NCBI GenBank assembly: GCA_964007475.1
Contig: OZ023273.1
Location: forward strand, 32,355,287 to 32,419,286
Source: Hybos culiciformis
Taxonomy: Eukaryota; Arthropoda; Insecta; Diptera; Hybotidae
Direction: 5' to 3'
Length of the DNA stretch: 64,000 bases
The notes under the pieces are model-generated. The model saw nothing but the letters and a program-made list of their open reading frames with translations, was not told the origin of the DNA and made no database searches. Shown here piece after piece: positions 23,343 through 34,318 of this stretch (position 1 is the first letter of the stretch; every line of letters starts with the position of its first letter). Made by a program: the position numbers and the translations under genes.

Positions 23343-26300
23343 TCAAGCAAACCGGTTTACTTCTTTATATCCAACTACGTCATGGCATTCCTTTAAAGCA
23401 TATTCATATCCAAAAAATGTTGCTGCATTAACTGGAATAGCTCTCACAACTAACATCCAACTCCCTCTAAAATATATATTTAATAATTTAAATATTATAA
23501 TAATGTTCAAGCAAAATAGATATCGACAATTTTTAAATTGAAAAATAAAATTATTGAAATTTTTAACTTTCTCACCTAAACAAGCTTTTCCAACCGTATC
23601 TCTGAAAAGAAGTTTGTACGAATAATCTTATAATTGTTTTAACAAAATAATTATCTTTTTTACCTCCACGTTTACCCTGACACAGTGTCGAATATTTTTG
23701 TAATTTGAATTTTTTTCCGCTTGCATTATAGTTTTAACAACATCAAATGGTATAACGCAAACCCATGACAGAATTCCAGCACAAGCGCCAGCTAATACAG
23801 AAATTACCAATTCCGTTGTAGTTTCGCGATCAGAGTTTGTCGTATTTCCCGAATCTTTTCGAATTTTCTTGATAAACTCTGTGTTATCTAAATATCTCAT
23901 AGACTTTTGGTAAACTAGCATATAAATTCCATATGGCAAAACATCCCTACACATTGTGGGTATTAGTCTAATAAAAAAATAACAAATTAATTTTATTTTT
24001 AATAAGTAATGCTGATACGATTCAAATTTTATTGGTAAGAATTCTATTTTTGTTTTGCGTTGATTACCTATCTACATATCAAATATTTTAATTTATTTAT
24101 TTATTATTACACTTAATATTATTATTATATTTGGACTGGTTGTGTGACCCTATCCTTAGTTTCAAAATCCCCATCTCCCTATTCGACCTAATTTTTTTTA
24201 CGACTGTCAATGTGGGGCTCTTCAATACAATATATTACATCCTCCGTATTTCGCAATTCTTAAACATAAAGCCCTTTTATGTGATCCTGCGGAGCCAATA
24301 TAAAATGTTACTAAAATCTCTTTAAAAATTAAATTTACAGTCAGATCAAATAAGTTAATGAAAACTGCATTATTTTTTCCGACTTCAAGCTTCAAAAGTA
24401 AAGATATCTAAGGAAAAAAATTTAAAGATTTCATATAATTAAAGACTTTATAGTTAAGGATTTGGTAAAACATTTTGGAAATAAGGAATAAAAAACAATT
24501 AAGGATTTCGGCAGCTTGAGATATTGAAATTAAAGATAAAGTCCAAGAAAGTTAAATTTCTCCTTACACTAAGTACGTATTAAGTTATTTAAAAAAAACT
24601 ACAAATTTATTAAAACTATTTGATACATTATCGACAAAAATAAAATTTTTACCAACAAACATTTTTGGATAAATTATTGTATGCTACCCGCGATATAAAC
24701 CAGAAATTCCATCGTTCTTCAAAATTTTACGAAATAATTGAAAGGGTGTCTTTTTTTGACCAAGAAGGTAATCATTGTAATCTAAAAATAAAAGAATAAT
24801 ATGATATTAATTTAACGTTTCTTGTTTTATTCTCTAAAGTTGGTAGGTACTTATCATATATGCACACCAATGTATGTAAGTATGTGCACATACCATATAA
24901 TACGAATTTATTTAATACATTATTTCCTTACATAAATGTGTTTGGAGTCTTATTTTTATCAATTCAATTGGACATGCAGCAAATGCTTGAACAAAACCTT
25001 AAGAAAAAAAAAAATTATAGTATGGACATTATCCAAAAATTAAAAAAAATAACCTGCTACTGAACCAGCCCAAAAAATATGTTCATATTCCAACTGTTCT
25101 TTTTGATATTCACTATGACAAATTCTTTGAAGCTGTCTCAAATGATTTCCATAGACACCAAACATAATTGAATTAACAGCTCCTAAAATTTATTAAAAAA
25201 TGTAAATAAAATAATTGTTTCTATTGTTAACTACAATATTTTCACCTGTTGTTACTAAAGGAAAGAGCATTCCTTTGTAGAAGCCATTAAGCTAAAATTT
25301 AAAAACACAAATTGGTTAATTGGAATGTATCTGAATTTTACGATTTTTAAAACTATAATAAATGAAATTGAACAGATTTTAAAATCTGGCAGTGGTTCTT
25401 AACCTTTTCGGGATCATGGAACTACTACTTAAAACTTTCCCGAGCATCAGAACTAATTTATATTGATTCCAGTAATTTTGACTAGATATTCAGAATTATA
25501 TGTATCAAATTTTTCATTTATTCAAATCAAAATCATTAAACACATGTGTCCATAAAATGAAACAAAATCATCAAAAATAAATTGTTACAAATTCAAAATA
25601 ATAATAATAAAAATAATATACCTAATAAATAATTTAATTTTATACATGAGCCTGGGGAGACTTACATAATTCGCCAATATTAGTTCTTATTCAGACGCAG
25701 ACAACCCACTTCTTCCAGCTTTTTATATTAATTATAATTTTTTTAAATACTTGAATAAATAATTATTTTTTTTTATGTAAAATTAAAATCCCAAATCAAA
25801 ATCTTTTATAACGATGATTCTTCGTACAATTGTGTAACGATGATTTTTCGTACAATTGTGACTCTCTGTTATGCTGTATCAAAATAAAATTTATGTAAAT
25901 TATATGAAAAACTAACATGAACTTCCGCTAGTTATGTATTATATCATATCTATAGGTAAACCATATTCATATATGTGAAACAAACCAACATCACATAAAT
26001 TAAAGCATTGTAACAGTTTCGTTTGATCATATTTCGTTAGACCTCCGACAAGGTTGCGGAGCACAAATGCTCCGCGGAGCACCGGTTAAGAGCCACTAGA
26101 CTTAAAAGTTGAATTTTAGTTAAATAAAGAGTAGACATGTCTTACGATGATTTGAATTTTTCAATTTAAATTATGATAAGAAATGATTTACATTGTGTAA
26201 TATAGACAGAATTTTTGAAAGTTGTTTAGGTTTTATAATAAAAGGATCAGAGGATATTTTTGTATTATATTTTTTATTTACCCCTCGATTTCTCAGAAAA

Positions 26301-29000
26301 ATTTGATCCATTGCTGAACTCACACGGGAATTGGACGCTTGCTGCCATGTTTTAATTGTATCCAAAGGGTGACCAACAAGAATGCCACATGCTCCTGAAA
26401 AATTTATTTGAAAATAAAAAACATAAAATATTTACGTACTGTTGTATTTGTTATACATTGGATTGATTGGGGTGTTACCCGAATCGCCGAAAGACATTTC
26501 GCAAAAAGACATTTTGTCTAATTCCATTTGGCAAAAAAGACACTTCGCAAAAGAACCATTTCGCAAAACGGATAGTTAACAAACGTTCGCTTTAGCCTAA
26601 TGAGACAGTTAACAACTTTCCAGTTAGCATAAGGACATTTCGCAACTACTACTTGTGGCAAAATATACATTTCGCAACTACCCTTTTTGGCGTAATTCAC
26701 ATTTCGCGCGCGCGCGCGAAATGTGAATTACGCCAAAAAGGGTAGTTGCGAAATGTATATTTAGCATGCACTAAAATATGTTGCATTATCATAAATGCAT
26801 ATTATTAAATTGAACAATTCCAATTATATGCATTTTAATTTTAAGAAATTTTATTGAATTTTTAATATCTGTTTTTTAATATAGTTAATACAAATCCAGT
26901 TTGTAAATATAAGAAATAATATTAAAAAATGAATACTTAATGTATATTTTTTTTAATATTCAATACGTACATAACCAGTATGTACATATTAGAAAATTAA
27001 TATTATTATTTAAAAAAATTATTTTAATTTTAAATTCTCGGCAATCAAAAATAATAGTTTGACTTCCCTATAATCGTCTTTTCTTTTCAAAATATTTTCA
27101 ATTTTTTTATCTTTTAAGTAATAATTTGTTTTTTTTTTACTGCTGGTGACCCACCCATTTCAATTTTTTTTATTTCAGCCGTTACATACAATATTTCTTT
27201 TGCGATTTCATCCATGAGCCTATAAAATCCTACATGCTTTTTTTTTACAGTTAAAAAAAACCTTTAATATTCTATTCATCATATTTGTGCAATATAAAAA
27301 AATTTGTTAAACTATACTTTTGCGAAATGTCTCAATTAATATAATGTTGTGAATTGGTATTTTGAGAAATATCTTTTTGCGAAGTGTCGTATTAGGCCAA
27401 ATGGAATTTTGTTAAAGAGTTTTTTTTGCGAAATGGACATTTGCGAAACATACAAATTTGATAAGTGGCTTTCGGCCAAATAGACTTTTGCAATATGGAA
27501 TTTGCAAAGAGGCCCGCTCCCGATTGATTGGACGTACTGGGACGTAGGTACATTGTACGCATAATATGTAAATAAATTGTTTTTTTTTTATTTTAAATTT
27601 AGAAATGAAAAGCGAAAGTGTTTTTTTCTCTCGTAAACTTTTATGATTAATTTTTTAAACTTTTATGTGAAAATATATACCTACCTATTTACATGTATAA
27701 ACATATAATACATGTATATAAACATGCATTTATATTATGTACATATAACTTTTATTTTATGTCTTGTTTTCATGCTCTTGAATTTCTTCCGTAATCTATT
27801 TTCTTTTCATCTTATTTTCTTTTAGTTTATCAAGTGCTATCGACAAAATATAATTTACAATGCAAAACATAATATGTTTAGCTAGATAAGCTTTCATTCA
27901 AATAAATCAAAATCTTAATTTCATTAAAAAAAATTTTCTTTAATTTTCATTTACTGTAGATAGCATAATAATTAAAAAAATTTATGATAAATGTGTTTAT
28001 TAATATAATATGTGCATATCGGTACCTAAACTTATGAATGATGCAGCGAATTAAAAATATTTTAGAAAGCCAATCTTGAATTTTCATAAATAATGAATTC
28101 GGTTAGGTTGAAAATGTTTCATTTTATTTTTATTTATTTACTACATTTTATTCTCCTATTTAATATTTATTAATTTTAACATATTACTACCTAGGTACTA
28201 ACTACCATATAATACAGATAAGATATTTGTTATAAATTTTTTTTTTAGAAGATGTTCTTATATTAATATTATAAAGGAGTTTAACAATGTATGTAATATG
28301 GAGTTTAAAATTCCCAAAAATATTTTTTCAAAATAATTTATAATAAAAAATGTAGGTACTGTCGCATTTGGTGGGATATCTACCACATTGGGAAAAAACG
28401 CGTTTAAGAATTAAAAATATTTATGTACCTTTTCTTTTTTACTTAGAAAACGAATTAACCGCTAGAGATTTTTATCTTAATAAGTTATTGTTTGGGTAGA
28501 AGATCGAATAAAAGCGTAGAAACTTAAAAAATATTATAATTTTGAAAAAAATATCCATAAGTTATTTATGAACTATTCTTTTAATTAAAAATATTTTTGA
28601 TAGTAAATAAAAATGGCTTTTGTAACTAATTTCAATTAAATGATCATAGAATTTTCTTTTATTTTCACACGCAGTATGAAAACCATGAACTTTTTTATTT
28701 AAATTGCGTCATTTTTTTTCTTCAAAATTTTATCATTTGATTTTTCGCAAAACATATTTGGAATCAATGATAAAATTATATTATATTATTAATCTGAAAT
28801 TTTAAGGAATTTAAAAGAAAAATTTCAATTTGGTTGCAAAATAATTGTTCCATAATAACTTAATTTTCGGTTTTTTCTCATTTTCTGGAAATTTTCGTTG
28901 TCACTTTAATAAAACTTCGAAATTTAAATTTATTTTTATTTTTTTTATTAAACTCACCTCCAAAAGATCCAGCAATAAAATCCATATACATTACAGGCAT
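23343..29000 (-). CDS. Mitochondrial carrier (SLC25 family, A45/A47/A48-like), complete
   Basis: An inner-mitochondrial-membrane solute carrier. The substrate cannot be read from sequence. Coding exons in transcript order: 28958-29000, 26192-26394, 25246-25291, 25054-25182, 24932-24997, 24688-24781, 23664-23967, 23576-23601, 23343-23466. They sum to 1035 bp, 344 residues, all GT...AG and in phase. The start MPVMYMDFIAGSFGG matches the first helix of the family. Three carrier repeats are visible: HPLDTIKTWQQ (residues 23-33), CPIELIKIRLQ (149-159) and IPFDVVKTIMQ (266-276), each with the P-x-D/E-x-x-K core. GFYKG, GLYRG and LFRG mark the matrix loops, and the last helix has RAIPVNAATFFGYEY. 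The loop after repeat 1 is longer than usual, which explains a length above the family's roughly 290-310. Odd points are a 26-bp micro-exon and hydrophobic residues replacing arginine in signatures 1 and 3. The donor chosen at 26192 is the weakest join. Confidence 0.9.
25390..26098. mobile_element. hAT-like non-autonomous relic inside a carrier intron
   Basis: The left end CAGTGGTTCTTAACC (25390-25404) and right end GGTTAAGAGCCACTA (26084-26098) are inverted with two differences. The adjoining sequences (TTTTCGGGATCATGGAAC and GCTCCGCGGAGCACC) are of the kind seen in hAT/Charlie-like elements. It occupies most of the 900-bp intron 25292-26191. No clear 8-bp duplication remains and no transposase frame is present, so it is an old copy. 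Confidence 0.6.
26469..27521. mobile_element. 1.05-kb non-autonomous DNA element with target duplication, carrying a perfect palindrome
   Basis: The direct repeat GATTGATTGG flanks the element (26461-26470 and 27522-27531), an 8- to 10-bp target duplication depending on where the GG-starting ends are cut. Ends read GGGGTGTTACCCGAATCGCC and, in reverse complement, GGGAGCGGGCC. Near both ends, variants of the word CATTTCGCAAAA / TTTTGCGAAATG recur in both orientations. It lies in the 2563-bp carrier intron 26395-28957; the rest of that intron (27532-28957) is AT-rich with nothing recognised. No transposase is encoded. The superfamily is not determined. Confidence 0.75.
26661..26762. repeat. Perfect 102-bp palindrome with a (CG)7 centre
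   Basis: Every base from 26661 to 26711 pairs with its partner from 26712 to 26762, with no spacer. The centre (26705-26718) is seven CG dinucleotides. The arms contain CATTTCGCAACTACCC and GGCGTAATTCACATTTCG. It lies within the larger element at 26469-27521. Confidence 0.95.
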
Positions 29001-29781
29001 TGTAAAATAATTAAAATTAATTTAAAAATATTTATATAACTTTTAATTTAAAATTATAAAATTTAGTTTTAATTATGCAGTTGCAAGAAAATTATATTTC
29101 ATTTTCCCCAACGCAATTCTAGAATATTTTTTTTTTTCTTTTTGCTTTAATAACGTTTAGAAGAACATTATTTCAGATTATATAGCCCAAAAAGGCTACT
29201 AATTTTAATCCGATTACAAAAAAAAAATGAATTTTAAGAAAACACTACCGAAACAATAAGAAATTTCCTATAAACTGAATATTTTCGGAAATTATTTTTA
29301 TAAAAATAATTGCACTTGAATTTTTCTAAATATAAGTATTTTTGTTTACAGACTGACCAATGTGTAGTATGTACAATGTACACTTATACTATATGTATTA
29401 TAAAAAAAAACTTCCTATTAACATGTGGTTATTTCGTAAATAAAAAAAAGCTTAAAATATTTTGTCTAGTCAGTTTAGGATAATGATGTTATATGTATAT
29501 TTTGAAAGAGTGTAATTTAGGAATAATGTAAAAGAAAACTTTTGATGTCACCTATCTTCATCATTAAAATTAAAAATAATACATAAAAACAACGCTTAAA
29601 AGAAGAAGAAGTTAAAAACAAGATTCAAGAATTTAAAAATATATTCTATAAAACTGAGTGTGAAGCTTTAGACCAATTTTAAATTTACATATTAAAGTTT
29701 ATATATTTAAATAAATTATAGGTATTTTGGAATAAGATTATGGTACTTTGATGTGATAATTTTTTTTTTAAGGAGGTTAAA
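29001..29781. other. SLC25 5-prime flank: AT-rich sequence upstream of the carrier gene
   Basis: This stretch would hold the promoter and any 5-prime untranslated exon of the carrier gene. No TATA box, initiator or exon can be singled out among the A/T runs. Confidence 0.4.
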
Positions 29782-30016
29782 ATGATTTTTGTGTTCAAAA
29801 TGAAACACGGGTTGGCACCGGAATACCTATTCCAAATCAAAGATTATATTATGTTGGCGAAGTACAAACATATGGTCTGAGGAAGGTTAATGACGACGTC
29901 AATTAACATCAGCAGCTCAAAACTCATTGTTCTAGAAGGATATTCAACTCTTCTACGAGTTTCAAAAGAATATTGAAAATTTTTTCAAGAAAATCTAGAA
30001 AGCTTTAATAAATAAT
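29782..30016 (+). pseudogene. Relic of a non-LTR retrotransposon reverse-transcriptase ORF (C-terminal part)
   Basis: The plus-strand reading FVFKMKHGLAPEYLF (from 29791) matches the typical region after the reverse-transcriptase domain of Jockey/CR1-like LINEs (pattern K-x-x-H/N-G-x-A-P-x-Y-L). After one frameshift TYGLRK follows, and after another a segment beginning SLF and continuing KDIQLFYEFQKNIENFF, again as in these proteins. At least two frameshifts and in-frame stops make it a dead fragment. Nothing of the endonuclease or the catalytic FADD region is visible nearby. Confidence 0.6.
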
Positions 30017-33000
30017 GAAAATGTTGATAAAAAATTTAAATTTAAAAAAAATTGTATATTAAACTGGAAAGCAAGGGGATGTTCGAAAAAAAATTAATTA
30101 CATTTGACTATGGAATTGTTCAAAGTCTTTTAGTTATTTCGAACTGTTTTATTTCAAACTTATCTACACACAATATGGATTCATATATTGTATTAAGAAT
30201 GTTACTTCATAAGATTTATTTAAAACATTTTAATGTAAGTATGCAGTTTCGCTGAAAAAAATTTTAATTAAAACAATATTTAAATTTCCATATTTTTTAA
30301 ATATTTTTTTTTATATTTTTTATGTTTAGTTTCATATAATTTTTCATATAATCATATTTTTTTTTCATTTTTTTTTTTACAAACAAACTTAACCTTTTTT
30401 TTATTTTTATTTACTTTAGTTTATAGTATTAAAATGAATATTAAAATATGCATTGAAAGTTCTATTTAATTTATAATATATATATATATACTTTTATTTT
30501 TATTTAATTTTTTTTTCAGTTAATGTAAATTAAATTATAATAATAATAATAATAATAATAAATAATGAGTCGAAATATGTAGTAAACAATAATTTTATTA
30601 TGTGGTATTTTATATAATATTTATTTCTTTATTTTTTTTATATTAACTAGTCGTTAATTATTTTATTTTATTTATTTTTTTTTTTATTTTTTTTTTTTTT
30701 AACAAAAACATTTTTTTTTTATTGATGTTGTTCGCAAAAAATAAAATACATAATTATAATAAAAAATAAAGTTTGAAATTTTTAGTAAAGTAGTGTAAAA
30801 ATAGTTTTTATTTTTATATTATTAAATTTATTATGCTTGCTTTTTTTTGTAGAGGGACGAATTGAAAAATTGTATATATTATTAAATAGAAAACAAAATA
30901 TTATTTATACAATTTTATAATGTTTTCATTCTATTTATTAATTTTTTTTTTGTATTTAAAAAAAAATACAATCGACAATTGTACACAGTTTTGTTTTCTA
31001 AAATCAGTGTGTAGTGAAAATGTTTTTCAAAACGGACTTTTTTTTTTGCAATAAATTTATGTATTAACTATGATGATTATAAGTTCCCGAGATTTTAAAA
31101 TTTCTAGTGTAAAAAAAAAAAAATTTTTTTTGTAAATTTATAAATAAATTTAATGATGTTTTTCTTAGTTACTAATGTTGCCTATTTTGTCTTCAGTATG
31201 TGATAAATAAAACTAAAATATTTTTTACTACTGCTGCATCTTCAGTTGTTTATTGGAACTAAGTTCCTTATCATCATATGGTCTAAATACGTTTTGATGG
31301 GAGTCTTTTTTTTTTCATTCTAAAATTTCTAAAGTATAAATAAAAATAGAATTTGTTAATACTTATGTATTGTCAAAGTTATTCAGTACAAGTTGAGGAT
31401 AGTAATGATGAACTCAGGTAGGTACCAGTATTAGTATTTCTGGAACGAAGTTTTATTTCTATGTTTTTATTTTTTTTTAAATCCTTTATGTTAATTTCGT
31501 CGCGTTGATGACAAAGCATTATATCAAAATTTCAGCTCGTTCGGACAAGGGAAGAAAACTAACAAATTTCTAAGAATTGGGTTTACAAACGTATATTGTT
31601 GAATTGAAAATGAAAAATCGATCAAAATAATATCCTGTGCACGATGTTGTTCAATTTTTATAATCCAATTGAATATTAAACTATGTTAGATTGGAGTTGA
31701 AACGTGTATTGTTGCACTATCATTTAAGCATAAATTAAAATAATTACTCTTTTCGTCAAATTATGAATATTTAAATCTAGTCTATTCTATTAGAAATGTA
31801 ATATTTTTAGGCAGAAATTGATTGTATCGAAATATTTGCTATAAGTGTATAATCAGAATGTTTGTGTACATAATAACTATGTTAACGTTATAATTATAAG
31901 TAATATATATAATATACGAAAGGAACTTCGTTCTATCCGGGTGTCTCATAACAGCTCTTGTATTTTGTTTTATTTATTACATCCCTAGTATATCATAAAA
32001 ACATCCATACGTAAGTATATCATCAATTCCTTTTTAATAAACAAAAATATGTATTTTATAAAAAAAAATATATATTTTATAAAAAAAAATATATTTTTAA
32101 TTTTTTTTTTTCAAATACACATGTAATATTATTTTCCTTTACTGTGTCATTAAGCACTTGAAATTGAAATAGTGAAAATTTAATAGATTGTTCTTGATAG
32201 ATATAGAATTCATTGGTAATGTAACGTAACCCAAATAAAATTAAAATATAATCTTAGTAAAAATATAATTTAGTTTTATTTATCCCTGACTAAATCAAGA
32301 CAAAAATTAATTTATACTTATTCCACACTTACACTGATATCTCGAATACAAAAATGTCATTCGTCGTCATCGGTTGCTAAAGATTTCTTTTACAAAACAT
32401 TTTTAATATTATTTAATTTTTGGCAACTTAAATGTATTTCTAATATCAATTCTACATAAATTTTTATCATGAAGATGTCATTTTTATAAAAGTCCTAGAA
32501 TATCAGTTAGGATTTTTTTTTCGGTTTATCTTAACTAATTTTTCATTCTTTAAAAAAAAAATTAAAATTCTGTAAGGATGGCTTCAACGAATATTCTAAA
32601 TATTTATACAACATTTTATTACGATCTATTAATTTGCGATTAAGTATAATAATGTTAAATAATGATAAATAATGTTTAACATAGTTGAGGGGAGTTCGCG
32701 CATAATGGTTTTCTGATTAATCATTCAAAAAAAATCTCCATAATGTCATTAGCTCTATATAATAAATTTTAATTTGTCTCTTGCTAGTTTCGATTGATTT
32801 CATAATTACCTGTAATAAAACAGTCATTAATATACACACACTCATAGTTAATTAAGGCTTATTTAGTTTAATTTTTTAGCTCTAAGATGCTGAAAGCATA
32901 ATGGTTTAATAAGCAAATAAATTACTTACTCTTCCTGTTAAATAACTAAATTTGTTTTCTCTTTAAGATAATACCTTTGGTTGGGTTTGCAATGTGACCA

Positions 33001-33546
33001 ATAAATTAATATAATTACTTAACTGACTAGTTTACATATTTGATGGACACAAGAATTTTATGCTTGAATTATATAATAATGGAATTTGAAATTGCTTAGA
33101 AATAGACATTGAGCATCAATCTCTTTTTTCAAGGAATGATATCATATTCAAAAACTTCAGTGGACGAACTTAATTCAATCGTAGATAAAAATTTTATATT
33201 TAATCAGAATTTAATTTAGAAATGAAAAAAGTATTTTTAAGCTAAAAAAATTCTATTATAAAAATTAAAAATTAATAAATTTTGAAATAAATATTTAATT
33301 ATATATACCGTATTATGTTTTATGTTAATTTTATATTTTATGCTTTTTATATATATATGTAATTTTGAATCATTCTTATAAATACATTTTGCTGTGTCTC
33401 TTTTTTTAATTTTATTTTTTTTTAATTCTATCCTTTTTTTTTAATATATTGTAATCTACAACAACATATTTAATTTTTGAAATTTTTATTATTTTTATAT
33501 AATATAATAATTTTTTTTAATTATTATTATTATTATTATCTTTTTT
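30017..33546. other. AT-rich intergenic DNA with microsatellites
   Basis: No gene is recognised. It holds an AAT microsatellite (about 30536-30565), many A and T runs, and an ATT run (about 33519-33540) directly before the assembly gap. A segment of about 490 bp (31442-31934) has GGAACGAAGTT at its left and AACTTCGTTCT at its right, with AATTTCAGCTCGTTCGGACA inside. It may be a worn mobile element. Confidence 0.5.
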
Positions 33547-33746
33547 NNNNNNNNNNNNNNNNNNNNNNNNNNNNNNNNNNNNNNNNNNNNNNNNNNNNNN
33601 NNNNNNNNNNNNNNNNNNNNNNNNNNNNNNNNNNNNNNNNNNNNNNNNNNNNNNNNNNNNNNNNNNNNNNNNNNNNNNNNNNNNNNNNNNNNNNNNNNNN
33701 NNNNNNNNNNNNNNNNNNNNNNNNNNNNNNNNNNNNNNNNNNNNNN
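33547..33746. other. Assembly gap, 200 unknown bases
   Basis: An exact run of 200 N, the conventional length for a scaffold gap of unknown size. It begins right after a T/ATT-rich microsatellite, which probably broke the assembly. Frames reading across it are meaningless. Confidence 0.99.
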
Positions 33747-33994
33747 AAAATTTTTTTGGAGTCCTGAGATATCCGGAAAAATAGTACCATAGTATATTGG
33801 GGGACATTGGAATTCAGGTCATACTTAAATCATAATTATTCTTAAATTAAAAAAAAATTTGAAAAATTTTGTTTATAAATATTGAAAACTATTTTAAAAA
33901 CTGTAAACTTGTTCGAAAAGCATTAGGCACGCTTTGGCTGTTCAGAAATAGTGTAAAGCTTTGAAATCTATAAATGTCAATATCTCCATAAAAC

Positions 33995-34311
33995 CAAAAA
34001 GCATGTATATAAAGAGGAATCAGTCCCATACAAAAAAAAAGAATTAAAATAGTGAAACAAAAAATCCATATCAAAACCCCATGAGCTTTTTTTTTGTATT
34101 TTTTGAGAATTCCACTCTCACGAAAACTTTTAAAACTTTCAAAATAACAACAGTTCTATACAATTTTGAAAGTTTTAAAAGCTTTTGTGAGAGTGGAATT
34201 TTCAAAAAATACAAAAAAAAGCTCATGGGGTTGTGATATGGATTTTTTGTTTCACTATTTTAATTCTTTTTTTTGTATGGGACTGATTCCTCTTTATATA
34301 CATGCTTTTTG
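33995..34311. mobile_element. Fold-back element, copy 1, with 7-bp target duplication
   Basis: The element is 317 bp and almost entirely one long hairpin: it starts CAAAAAGCATGTATATAAAG and ends with its inverse, the arms closing on a loop of about 20 bases (AATAACAACAGTTCTATACA region). ATAAAAC flanks it exactly on both sides (33988-33994 and 34312-34318). A nearly identical copy lies at 51819-52140. It has no coding capacity. A 7-bp duplication with long inverted arms recalls fold-back members of the P superfamily such as Galileo, but the terminal bases do not prove it. Confidence 0.9.
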
Positions 34312-34318
34312 ATAAAAC

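Noticed and set aside
33477..33807. Open frames of 84-96 codons across the N run
   Set aside because: They read through 200 unknown bases and have no meaning.
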